This document shows positions 45,077 to 53,225 of a stretch of 64,000 nucleotides of DNA, in pieces. The notes under the pieces were generated by a model. That model saw only the letters and a list, made by a program, of their open reading frames with translations. It searched no databases and was not told the origin of the DNA. Location: contig NC_035928.1 in NCBI RefSeq assembly GCF_000348985.1, forward strand, positions 716,221-780,220. The letters run 5' to 3'. Source of the stretch: Huiozyma naganishii CBS 8797 (taxonomy: Eukaryota > Ascomycota > Saccharomycetes > Saccharomycetales > Saccharomycetaceae). Every line of letters begins with the position of its first letter. Within the stretch, counting starts at the first letter, position 1. A program made the position numbers and the translations under genes.

Positions 45077-45274
45077 ATGGCTAGATATGCATGGTATACA
45101 AGAGTCACAGATACACTACATAGACTGACGGTGCTATCTCTGGTCGGTGGTACTCTCTATATGGCTGGCGGACTGGTGTATACGCTGTATATGAACGGTA
45201 AACGGTACGAGAAGCAAGTCACTGCCAAGTCTGCTGCAATTAAAGAAAATGGAGAGAATGAGGCGAAGGAGTAG
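45077..45274 (+). CDS. COX14: Cox14, cytochrome c oxidase assembly factor
   Basis: 65 residues (70 in S. cerevisiae). Cox14 is an inner-membrane protein that, with Coa3, holds newly made Cox1 and couples Cox1 translation to assembly through Mss51. The sequence nearly repeats the S. cerevisiae protein: [20 protein letters not shown], then a single membrane segment ([21 protein letters not shown]), then NGKRYEKQV and a short Lys/Glu tail. It lies between MSC1 and, four inserted genes further on, ERO1; in S. cerevisiae ERO1 is the next gene. Confidence 0.96.
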   Translation: MARYAWYTRVTDTLHRLTVLSLVGGTLYMAGGLVYTLYMNGKRYEKQVTAKSAAIKENGENEAKE

Positions 45275-45502
45275 AGGCAATCAAATGGGAACAATGAAAG
45301 CTTCTACCTCTTCTCACAACCTACAAATAACAATAAAAAAATTCTCAACCATGCTCTCAATAATCCTGTCTATAACGACCCCTCCAAAGGTACAATCATA
45401 TACGTATATATTTGTTATAATGTTCTAAATATTCTCTACCGACTAAATTGGTGGCAGTTTATTGTAAATTGCAAAGAACAAAATGCAACAGGGGACGTTA
45501 AA

Positions 45503-46180
45503 TTAGATCTTGGTTTTTTTGGAGCTTAAAGTCGCTTCATTTGCTCCACGTCTCCTCTTCATTTTCTTCCTCTTTTTGGCTGTGCCATCGTGGTACAGAT
45601 TGTCCCTTGACAGTCGCTGGTAACGATCTTTTAGCCGTTGAATATCCTGAGTAGCCTGTGGGTTTATAGGTATAATGTTTTCCTTGGAACAAGGCGTCAT
45701 ACACTGAGGGCATTTCATAGATTTATCGTTTGAGCTACTCAGTTCTGTCGTTATGCGGGGCAGCACATCACCACATGGTACCACATAGACAAAGGTGGAC
45801 TTCATATCGTCACCTAATATATCATCTCCAAAGTTGCACCGTAGAAATATCCCACTTGCGGTTTTCACCTCATCCAAATTGGCCAACTCCACTACATCAT
45901 GTATTCTTTTTATATGGCTCAGTTGTTTTATTTGTGATGTAGAATAGCAGCCTTTGCTGGGAGAGGCAAGCATCCACTCCAAGATAGACTCTTTGTTGTA
46001 CAGGTAGCCTTTATAATCACTTACAATAGGCAACCGTAAAGGCGTATTGGTCACTCTGCAAACTTTCCATCGCGAAACGCTGTTAAACTCATTCGTCTCT
46101 ATCTTACTTCTTTTCACCTCAGGATCCAACGACAACTTCAAGTTTTGCACTTTACTGATTGACCCACCATCGTTACCCAT
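45503..46180 (-). CDS. Rtf2-family protein (replication termination factor 2 type)
   Basis: 225 residues. The beginning MGNDGGSISK is the hallmark of the Rtf2 family, so the start is placed at 46180 and not at the earlier in-frame ATG at 46237. Rtf2 stabilises stalled forks at site-specific barriers in fission yeast, and the human form acts at stressed forks. A modified RING/C2HC2 finger is visible: CRVTNTPLRLPI with KGYLYNKESILEWML, then VPCGDVL and KCPQCMTPCSKENIIPINP. The tail is strongly basic and nuclear-like (AKKRKKMKRRRGANE). I know of no gene of this type at the corresponding place in S. cerevisiae. It converges on COX14 and is tandem to GIM5. Confidence 0.85.
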   Translation of the reverse strand: MGNDGGSISKVQNLKLSLDPEVKRSKIETNEFNSVSRWKVCRVTNTPLRLPIVSDYKGYLYNKESILEWMLASPSKGCYSTSQIKQLSHIKRIHDVVELANLDEVKTASGIFLRCNFGDDILGDDMKSTFVYVVPCGDVLPRITTELSSSNDKSMKCPQCMTPCSKENIIPINPQATQDIQRLKDRYQRLSRDNLYHDGTAKKRKKMKRRRGANEATLSSKKTKI

Positions 46181-46305
46181 CGTTGTTTTGAGTAGGTATG
46201 TAGAGCGCGACCAGTTGAAGTTATGAAGATCACACATACGTTCATATTGTACATTTTTATGAAAAGGAAAAATTATATGCGAGACGATTATACTATACTT
46301 ACATA

Positions 46306-46875
46306 TCAGGCAGCACCAGCAGATTGCGGATTCCTCTTACTATCTTCGTGCTGTTTTACCGCTGCCTGTCTAATCTGTTGGTCAATGGCTGAGGCAGAAA
46401 TGCCTTTTTCCTTTATGATGTTTTGAATTACTAAAGACTCCTTCTCTAGTTTATCCACTTTCTTCTGGTAGAAAATGATCGCATCTTGTGCACTCTTGTC
46501 CACAAAATAACCGGTGCCCACGTCGACCATAAACATTTGATTATCCTTGATGACTGCTGGAATGTATAGAGAAGATGAGGCAGGCATCATTATACTCTGG
46601 TTTTCGTTTTCTTTTGCAGATATGGTTTTGATATCATCGATACATTCGAGAAATTTGTTCTTGGCAACCAGCAAGGCCTGCAATGATTGCTGAAAGTGTT
46701 GCAATTCTTGACTGAATTGCTGTTTGACAGTGTTTAGCTGTTCCAAATTCAATTTCGTCAAGTCAACTGTGTATAATGGGATCCGTGGAAGAGGGTGATT
46801 ATAAGAGTTAGTAAAAAGATGTGTTCATGCATAAATATATGGTGAAATATATGTCATACTCTTTTGTTGAGACAT
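46306..46875 (-). CDS. GIM5: Gim5, prefoldin subunit 5 (spliced)
   Basis: 158 residues in two exons: exon 1 at 46860-46875 (MSQQK plus one base) and exon 2 at 46306-46766. Gim5 is an alpha-type subunit of prefoldin, the hexamer that passes nascent actin and tubulin to the CCT chaperonin. Without splicing there is no ATG before IDLTKLN; with splicing the protein reads [16 protein letters not shown], parallel to S. cerevisiae Gim5, which has an intron at the same place. Two long coiled coils flank the beta hairpin [20 protein letters not shown] and [12 protein letters not shown], and [19 protein letters not shown] starts the second helix. It is divergent from RAD10, as in S. cerevisiae. Confidence 0.93.
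46767..46859 (-). other. Intron of GIM5 (93 bases)
   Basis: The 5' splice site is GTATGA (minus strand, 46859 downward), one base from the yeast consensus GTATGT. The branch site TACTAAC is perfect (46807-46813). The 3' site is ACACAG, ending at 46767. Splicing joins A to TT to make an Ile codon and restores the family N-terminus. Confidence 0.9.
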
Positions 46876-47439
46876 GTGGAAGTAGGGTTGTGTTTAGTGT
46901 GTTGATTTTATGCGGTGATGCCAAACGCTACAACTTTTGATGAAGTACCTACTGGCAACTTTTCACATTAGATGCTTTTTTTTTGCTTTTTTTCAAGCTT
47001 ATTGAAAGAGCAAGAAGAGAAGCGGAAGAGAATTACCGAAAGAAACCATACCCGTGTCAAGTAACTATCGTACATATTTCAATGTGTCTTTCATTGAAGA
47101 GGTGGTCCACAATATAAACTTGTTTCAAGCTCTACGTATAACAGGTCCCTTACCATAAACACAACCGGCTTAACAATAGGTCCACGGTTTTCAATGCAAT
47201 AAATGATACACCAACGTTACGCTATCCTTCTCGTTTATGCAGAATTGATTCGAGTTAGGACATGGAATACCTCTTCACGTTTTAGATAGAGTTCGTCTCG
47301 GAAGAACTGTCAAATACAAAAAACTCATTGGTGAAAAATTAAACATCTTTAGGATTCCTCTGTACTACCAAAAAAGCACAACCATACGAGTCTGCGAACT
47401 CATTTGCTGCGTGCATTAGGTATCTCAGAACCGGAGATA
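46876..47439. other. Divergent GIM5/RAD10 promoter
   Basis: 564 bases, AT-rich, with a T-run at 46975-46994. The frame of RAD10 is open for 36 bases before its ATG, without another start. No gene and no clear factor site seen. Confidence 0.5.
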
Positions 47440-48096
47440 ATGAACAACACAAACCCTACATCTTTCAAAAGTATTTTAGCTGGTGTCAAACGACTGCGTA
47501 ACCAAGCGGGAGAAGGTGATTCCGATACGAGTACGAATGCAGTGAAATCAAGGCAACAGAAGGCACCTCTTAGTCATGGGCAGGATTCAAGCCGATTACC
47601 AAGCTCAACCAAGGTCACAAATACCTTCAACCAACAACGTTTTGTGCGGGACACGGACAGTAGAGCTACAGGTTCCACGACCCAGAATAAGTTTCAACCT
47701 ACTGTCGCTAAGGGGCCGTCACTCGGGAAGACTGTACTGGTCAATACAACACAGAAGGAAAATCCGCTGCTTGCGGATTTGAAGAATACTGCTTGGAGGT
47801 ACATATCCTCTACTGCTACAAGAAAAATATACTATGACTATTTCATCAAAAATCGTTCTGTGTTGTTTCTAACGCTTTCGTATCATAAATTGTACCCTGA
47901 CTATCTAGAGAGACGAATGCTACCGTTAAAAGTCAACGAAAACAATATATTAATATTTGTCAAGGATGATGATTCGCATTCGGAGGAGACTTTGACGGAG
48001 ATTACCAAGATTGCCATGTTCAATGGGTTTACACTTTTATTGGCTTTCAATTTTGAACAAGCAGCCAAATATATAGAGTACTTAAATACAGCATAG
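47440..48096 (+). CDS. RAD10: Rad10, ERCC1-type subunit of the Rad1-Rad10 nuclease
   Basis: 218 residues (210 in S. cerevisiae). Rad10 pairs with Rad1 to cut 5' of DNA lesions in nucleotide excision repair and to trim flaps in single-strand annealing. The start MNNTNPTSFKSILAGVKRLR copies the S. cerevisiae N-terminus; the open frame before it lacks an ATG. The inactive nuclease-like core is well conserved: KTVLVNTTQKENPLLADLKN, YYDYFIKNRSVLFLTLSYHK, and the C-terminal helix FNGFTLLLAFNFEQAAKYIE. Residues 30-95 are polar and variable. It lies beside GIM5, as YML095C lies beside YML094W. Confidence 0.96.
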   Translation: MNNTNPTSFKSILAGVKRLRNQAGEGDSDTSTNAVKSRQQKAPLSHGQDSSRLPSSTKVTNTFNQQRFVRDTDSRATGSTTQNKFQPTVAKGPSLGKTVLVNTTQKENPLLADLKNTAWRYISSTATRKIYYDYFIKNRSVLFLTLSYHKLYPDYLERRMLPLKVNENNILIFVKDDDSHSEETLTEITKIAMFNGFTLLLAFNFEQAAKYIEYLNTA

Positions 48097-48294
48097 AGCT
48101 CTCGTAAAATCAAGAAATTAATGAAGCTCACAGTGGTGGCCTCATCCTCATCTTTCAGATTAGAATCCCTAAAATTCGTTATATTTTCTCGCAGGGTCAT
48201 ATTTCACAGAAAGAAAAATAAAAGATAGTATTAGGTGACATGCACAAACGCAAACGGCACTATAGCGCGCAGATCTATTGGCTCTCAAGGTAGA

Positions 48295-49704
48295 ATGGAG
48301 AACCGCTTATGCCACACGATGGTCAATGAAGAAATATTACGGGAATTTGACCCCCTCAGCGGTAGGAATACCGCAACAACCAGCACGAAGCCAAGCCCAG
48401 AGCAGACATCCGAACAACAAAGTGACAATTCCACTCATATATCGGGACAAGACTTGCGGGATGAATCTCATGGTCGCGTCGAATCTGAAAGAGAGGACCC
48501 GCCTCTAGGATTCCAATTGTTCATCCAACAACTCAAAACACCGGAAGCTGAACCGATTGTGAAATATTTGAAGTCATTCCTCCATAACTTCTGCACTAGG
48601 AGAGTTCTATGGAGCGCTTCCGAACAACAGAAATTGATTTCGGACTTCAAAACGTTTATATATGACAAACTGTTGGTCTTTGAGCCCTTCAAATCGTTAA
48701 CAGAGTCACAGTTAACCAACGCTCAAGAGGGTCTGGAGAAACTCATCATGGGGAAGCTTTACAGCAGGTGCTTCTCGCCGTCGTTGAAGGATTCTTTGAA
48801 CGTCAAGTTGGATGATGAGCATGAGGGGGACTTGCTTGGGGATATAAAACTACGAGCGAAAACCGAGGAATACCAGTTTATAGAGTTGGAAAATTTGGAT
48901 ATCTCTACTGAGATTTCTACAAAGTTGAACAAGTTTATGAAACTAGCGATTAATGAACTCAGTAAGATTAATAAGTTCAAGGCTCCTCGCGATAAAGTTG
49001 TTTGTATTTTGAACTGTTGCAAAGTTATCTTTGGTTTACTGAGACACAACAACTTGGATAAAGAAGGTGCCGATAGTTTTATACCGTTGCTCATAACTGT
49101 TGTTTTGAAGGGGAATGTTGGGAATCTCTATTCTAACGTCAAATATATCGAAAGGTTTAGGGACAACAAGTTTATGAAAAGCGAGGAAACGTACTATTTG
49201 AGTAGCGTCCTTGGGGCTATAAATTTTATTCAAGAGATGGATGAATCGACGTTGACCATTGCAGACAGGGATACTTTCCGGAAAAAATATCTGAGCAACC
49301 AGGACACGCTGGAGGAACAACGTCGCAAAGAGACAGACGAGACTGTGAATAATAACAATGACACTTTATTGCCCACTACTCTAGACGACGTGACAAACAG
49401 CATGGCCACCATGGTCAACGATTTCCTGCTTTCGTACGGCGGGAAGAACGCAACGGGCGTCACGCCCACACAGCCTACAGTGGCCAACGACCAAAATGCC
49501 ACCCAGGAGATCGCAGAGCAAGAAAACGACGCCCACATCAACAGACTGATACTTCAACTGGAAGAGAGGGACAATGAGGAGGCGCTGGACACGTTGCAGT
49601 CAATGTTCCCGGACATAGACAAGGACATTATCCACGACATCGGTGAGGCGAAACGGTACAGAATCGGCGAGTGTGTCGATGCGCTGTTACAGATATTCAA
49701 TTAG
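48295..49704 (+). CDS. VPS9: Vps9, guanine-nucleotide exchange factor for Vps21/Rab5
   Basis: 469 residues from the first ATG of the frame; a second ATG at 48319 (MVNEEILREFDPLSG) gives 461. S. cerevisiae Vps9 has 451. It activates the Rab5 homologue Vps21 on early endosomes. The helical layer begins FQLFIQQLKTPEAEPIVKYL. The VPS9 catalytic domain is about 210-345, with KAPRDKVVCILNCCKVIFG, the key Asp in ADSFIPLLITVVLKGN and the Tyr in EETYYLSSVLGAINFI. A CUE ubiquitin-binding domain closes the protein (ALDTLQSMFPDIDKDIIHDI to LLQIFN). In S. cerevisiae it is YML097C, near RAD10. Confidence 0.95.
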   Translation: MENRLCHTMVNEEILREFDPLSGRNTATTSTKPSPEQTSEQQSDNSTHISGQDLRDESHGRVESEREDPPLGFQLFIQQLKTPEAEPIVKYLKSFLHNFCTRRVLWSASEQQKLISDFKTFIYDKLLVFEPFKSLTESQLTNAQEGLEKLIMGKLYSRCFSPSLKDSLNVKLDDEHEGDLLGDIKLRAKTEEYQFIELENLDISTEISTKLNKFMKLAINELSKINKFKAPRDKVVCILNCCKVIFGLLRHNNLDKEGADSFIPLLITVVLKGNVGNLYSNVKYIERFRDNKFMKSEETYYLSSVLGAINFIQEMDESTLTIADRDTFRKKYLSNQDTLEEQRRKETDETVNNNNDTLLPTTLDDVTNSMATMVNDFLLSYGGKNATGVTPTQPTVANDQNATQEIAEQENDAHINRLILQLEERDNEEALDTLQSMFPDIDKDIIHDIGEAKRYRIGECVDALLQIFN

Positions 49705-49713
49705 GACACGTCA
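49705..49713 (-). promoter_or_regulatory. Hac1-type UPR element before ERO1
   Basis: On the minus strand the bases read TGACGTGTC, matching the short-core (UPRE-2-like) Hac1 site. It starts directly after the VPS9 stop and lies about 285 bases before the ERO1 start. ERO1 is a known unfolded-protein-response gene. Confidence 0.5.
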
Positions 49714-49777
49714 CCGTGCTACTAGCTAACAACACTTAGTAAGCACCCCACAACAGTATACCATCCTCTTCGGTCCA

Positions 49778-49809
49778 AGCCCTAACTCACTGCTCAAAAA
49801 CTAGGGCTT
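49778..49809. promoter_or_regulatory. Pair of Tbf1-type sites before ERO1
   Basis: AGCCCTAA at 49778-49785 is a full ARCCCTAA match. TAGGGCTT at 49802-49809 is the opposite orientation with one end base changed. They are about 190-220 bases before the ERO1 start and share the word with the DAT1/TAF8 array. Confidence 0.5.
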
Positions 49810-49997
49810 GGATTCGAATTCGAATTTCTTGGAAAAAAGAGAAAAAAAGCAATTTCTCGAAGATATCTGGCCAGCTGGGCGCCTTTATATAAAGAGTGGG
49901 AATTGTTCCGATGGGCTGTTGATTGCATCGAGGACGGGTCTACGAGTACAGAGACCCAGTAAGGACAAACAAACAAAGTACAGAAACATATCCCGCG

Positions 49998-51725
49998 ATG
50001 AGGTGGTCTGATCTGTTTGTTTTGGGGGCGCTGACGGTTCCTTCGCTTGCGCAACCGAACGAGCAAACCGCTTTTTCTACGAAGAATGACATGACACCCT
50101 TTTGCAAGATAGATAAGGACGAGAAGTTGGGGCCCAACTGTGATGCCAGCATTACTGCGATTAACAACATCAACAGGAAGATAAGAAGCGACCTAGTTGG
50201 CCTAGTACAGACCGATTTCTTCAAGTACTTTAAATTTGACCCACTGAAGAAGTGCGCCATTTGGGAGAACAACGATGGTTTGTGCTTCAGCAGAAGCTGT
50301 GCCATCGACGTTGTAGAGGATTGGGACAGTCTCCCAGCTTATTGGCAGCCAGAGGTGTTGGGTGGGTTGAGCAACGACACAAACTCGGACACAGAAAGTT
50401 TGGGCCATGACAACGACGTTTCTTTCCTGAATCAGTTGTGTGAAAAGCATGAGCCCCTATTGCCCGCTGACTTTGATGAGGAGGACATCAATTACTACGA
50501 TGTAACGGACTTCACAAGCGACACGGCTGTGCTTGTCGATTTGACCGCTAACCCAGAACGGTTTACTGGCTACGGTGGCCAACAAGCGGGTCAAATATGG
50601 CAAAGTATCTACGCGGAGAATTGTTTCCCAGCGGATGATGGTCAAGAACAGTGTTTGGCGAAGGACGGATTTTATAGAATGATGTCGGGGTTGCATGCAT
50701 CTATTGGTACACACTTATCAAATGACCATTTGAACACAGAGACTGGTAAATGGGGCCCTGATTTGGACTTGTTCATGGCCAGGGTTGGGAATTTCCCAGA
50801 CAGAGTGTCAAACATATATTTCAACTATGCGGTTGTCGCAAAGGCTCTATGGAAAGTCAAACCGTACTTGAAACACTTGGATTTCTGTACCGACTACGAT
50901 AACGACGTCAAGTCGAAGATTCTAAACATTGTCTCTCAATTGGACAGCAAGATCTTTGACGAAAACTTGATGTTCGAGAATCAAGTGGATTCAGTCTTGA
51001 AGGATGAATTCAGAAAGAGATTTAAAAACGTGACAAGAATCATGGATTGTGTTCATTGCGATCGATGCAAAATGTGGGGGAAAGTCCAGACAACAGGTTA
51101 TGCAACAAGTTTAAAGATCCTGTTCGAATTGGATGAGTCGGATGAACTGTCAATGCAACGTGTCGTTGATAAGTTAACTAAATTCGAACTGATTGCACTG
51201 ATTAATACTTTTGGTAGATTGTCAAACTCTATTGAAGCTATCAACAATTTTGAGAAATTGTACAACAAAAGAATGGACAATAACTCCGGTGTGGCATCTT
51301 TTTTACAGAACAACTTCTTTAAGTTACTGTCCAAAGCCACCGACAGCATTCGTGACAAGATCAACGGGTCTATCAATGGTAGTGGAACTCTGGGCAAAAA
51401 GGACGAAGAGAAACAGAAAGCCCCCAAACAGCCAGCGTCTCCCAAATTTGTTGATTTAAAGATGCCCCAAAGGAAGATAGAGGAAAAGGACAAGGGTACC
51501 ACCGGTGTTTCCTCTAACAGGTGGAAGAGAGCTTGGGAGACAGAGTGGCACAACTATAAAGAGGCCGTTCGTTTCGTTTGGAGAAGCTACGTCGATTTGC
51601 CAAGAAATCTTTGGAACCTGATTTTAGTCAACGCGAACAGACTGTGGAACTCGTTCATCGGCGTCACTGGATACCTGAGTGAGGAGGAGGAAGACCCGTC
51701 AGTTTATAAATTAGACTTTCAATGA
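49998..51725 (+). CDS. ERO1: Ero1, ER thiol oxidase
   Basis: 575 residues (563 in S. cerevisiae). Ero1 is the FAD-dependent oxidase that re-oxidises protein disulfide isomerase and passes electrons to oxygen in the ER lumen. The signal peptide is MRWSDLFVLGALTVPSLAQ; the open frame before this ATG is a basic, unlikely extension. The shuttle cysteines are Cys96 and Cys101 (LCFSRSC). The active-site motif is Cys351-V-H-Cys354-D-R-Cys357. FAD-contact regions include SGLHASIGTHLS and NVTRIMDC. The C-terminal tail, which keeps yeast Ero1 membrane-bound, has Trp-rich helices (WKRAWETEWHNYKEAVRFVW). In S. cerevisiae it follows COX14 directly. Confidence 0.97.
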   Translation: MRWSDLFVLGALTVPSLAQPNEQTAFSTKNDMTPFCKIDKDEKLGPNCDASITAINNINRKIRSDLVGLVQTDFFKYFKFDPLKKCAIWENNDGLCFSRSCAIDVVEDWDSLPAYWQPEVLGGLSNDTNSDTESLGHDNDVSFLNQLCEKHEPLLPADFDEEDINYYDVTDFTSDTAVLVDLTANPERFTGYGGQQAGQIWQSIYAENCFPADDGQEQCLAKDGFYRMMSGLHASIGTHLSNDHLNTETGKWGPDLDLFMARVGNFPDRVSNIYFNYAVVAKALWKVKPYLKHLDFCTDYDNDVKSKILNIVSQLDSKIFDENLMFENQVDSVLKDEFRKRFKNVTRIMDCVHCDRCKMWGKVQTTGYATSLKILFELDESDELSMQRVVDKLTKFELIALINTFGRLSNSIEAINNFEKLYNKRMDNNSGVASFLQNNFFKLLSKATDSIRDKINGSINGSGTLGKKDEEKQKAPKQPASPKFVDLKMPQRKIEEKDKGTTGVSSNRWKRAWETEWHNYKEAVRFVWRSYVDLPRNLWNLILVNANRLWNSFIGVTGYLSEEEEDPSVYKLDFQ

Positions 51726-51880
51726 TTTATACGTACGTAAAGAACTCAGTTTAGGGATAGAAAACAAAAGATGGCAACTCGGTTATGAACTGTTCCCACC
51801 AGTCCAAAGAAGGTTTTCAAAGAATGATTACCACTTTAATAAGTGCCCAGTACCCAGATTACGTTACGTGTGCGGTTTGT

Positions 51881-52387
51881 TCAGTTTGCCTGTTTCTGCT
51901 TCTTGTTCTGCCTGATTTTTTGACCAGACTTGTTTTCTGATCGCCTTATATTACTCTGTTGCGGTTGATGGTCGTTTTCGTCATCATCGTCTTCCTCTGC
52001 GTCTTCGTCCTCTTCCTCCTCCTCCTCATCATCCTCTTCCTCCTCTTCTCCGCCTCTAAACCTCTTGGCATTTTGATTGTCGTTTTCGTTAAACTGCTTT
52101 TTCGCTTCAGTGATCAGCTTATTTGTCGATATCAGTTCCGAGGCTCTCGCCAATTTAATAGGGTCTCGTCTTATAACAAACTTGAAATCTTCCAACTTGA
52201 CTTTATTCTTGCCCGTGGCCCTCGATGCTCGATAGGCAGAAGTACATATATCGACAAGGTAACCGGAGAGTAAATCGTCCACACACTGCACAGTTTCAGG
52301 TAGAGGCTGTGCTACATCCCCGTACGCATAGAGCAATGAGTTGACATCCTTGCTGAACAAGTTAGTTTTTTTGATCTTCTTAGACAT
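51881..52387 (-). CDS. TAF13: Taf13, histone-fold subunit of TFIID
   Basis: 168 residues (167 in S. cerevisiae). Taf13 pairs with Taf11 by a histone fold within TFIID and contacts TBP. The fold runs from about residue 8 to 100: NLFSKDVNSLLYAYGDVAQP, VDDLLSGYLVDICTSAYRAS, and KVKLEDFKFVIRRDPIKLAR. A long acidic run (EEEEEDDEEEEEEDEDAEED) and a Gln/Lys tail follow. It converges on ERO1 (155 bases between stops). In S. cerevisiae it is YML098W, next to VPS9, so ERO1 seems to have been wedged between the two, or the block moved to ERO1. Confidence 0.95.
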   Translation of the reverse strand: MSKKIKKTNLFSKDVNSLLYAYGDVAQPLPETVQCVDDLLSGYLVDICTSAYRASRATGKNKVKLEDFKFVIRRDPIKLARASELISTNKLITEAKKQFNENDNQNAKRFRGGEEEEEDDEEEEEEDEDAEEDDDDENDHQPQQSNIRRSENKSGQKIRQNKKQKQAN

Positions 52388-53225
52388 CGGCTGGGGAATT
52401 TTCAGCGAGGATGCGTTGTGAGTGTGTCTTTAGAAAACTGTCTGTACACTCTATAACTGTAGTATTGATGGTTTTTCTTTTCTTAATGAAATTTTCAACG
52501 CTTTTCCAGTTTAACCGAGAAACTATCTACAGCGGGAGGATTGACTATGAACCAGACACCCAGCCTCTTACGAAGAAACATCATATGATTGCTTGCTCAA
52601 TGTCCTCGGTCGGTTTACTATCGTAGATTGCTGTGTAGTAGACACGTCCCGCCACCGACACTTTTTAGAGTGCTCATGACGTCGCAAGTCCAGGGGCTTC
52701 CAAAACCGCCCCAAATATGATCCCACGTAGCTCTGGCTCCTGGTACGCTAGTGCGCGAAGCCGACTGTTGCTGCCCGGTGCAGTCTACTACGGGTGCTGG
52801 AGTTGCTGGTGGGCGATGGCATCAACGCTCCCTCTAACTCCGCTGTTAGCTCCGCTGTTAGCTCCGCTGTTAGCTCCGCTGTTAGCTCCGCCACAGCGGA
52901 CCGCACCGCTCCGAGCACATGGTGCGAGTGTCGAGACACCAAAACGGATGGAAAGCGAAGAGTGGACTCTCTCCGGTGCTGTGCCCAGGGGGTAACATTA
53001 CATTTATATAAACGTCAGTGAGTGACTAGGACACACAGGTTGTTGAAGGGAGAACTGTCTCATTGCAGATTTGGTGGTCACGGCTTTTCTTGTTTTCCCC
53101 CTCTCTCTCTCTCAGCAAGACTTTCAGTTCAATTTGTGTGCACTTCCCTGAAAACCACCCATCTTGTAACCCGACTGCCGAACCAAGAGCTAAAGCATTC
53201 CGCCACATCCAAGGAAAAGAAAACA
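52388..53225. other. Divergent promoter of TAF13 and the YMR315W-like gene
   Basis: 838 bases with no supported gene. The section 52720-52990 is GC-rich and contains a 12-base tandem repeat. TATATAAA lies at 53004, followed by a long CT-rich leader (53098-53116). The open frames across the repeat are products of its 12-base period. Confidence 0.55.
52836..52892 (+). repeat. 12-bp tandem repeat AGCTCCGCTGTT
   Basis: Four units (52836, 52848, 52860, 52872) and a partial fifth (52884-52892). The first unit differs by one base (AACTCCGCTGTT), the others are identical. After the last unit ACAGCGGA can pair with TCCGCTGT of any unit, so hairpins are possible. Confidence 0.9.

Noticed and set aside
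52720..52995. Coding ORF through the 12-base repeat
   Set aside because: The repeated Leu-Ala-Pro or Ser-Ala-Val pattern is just the 12-base period read in frame; no start context or family.
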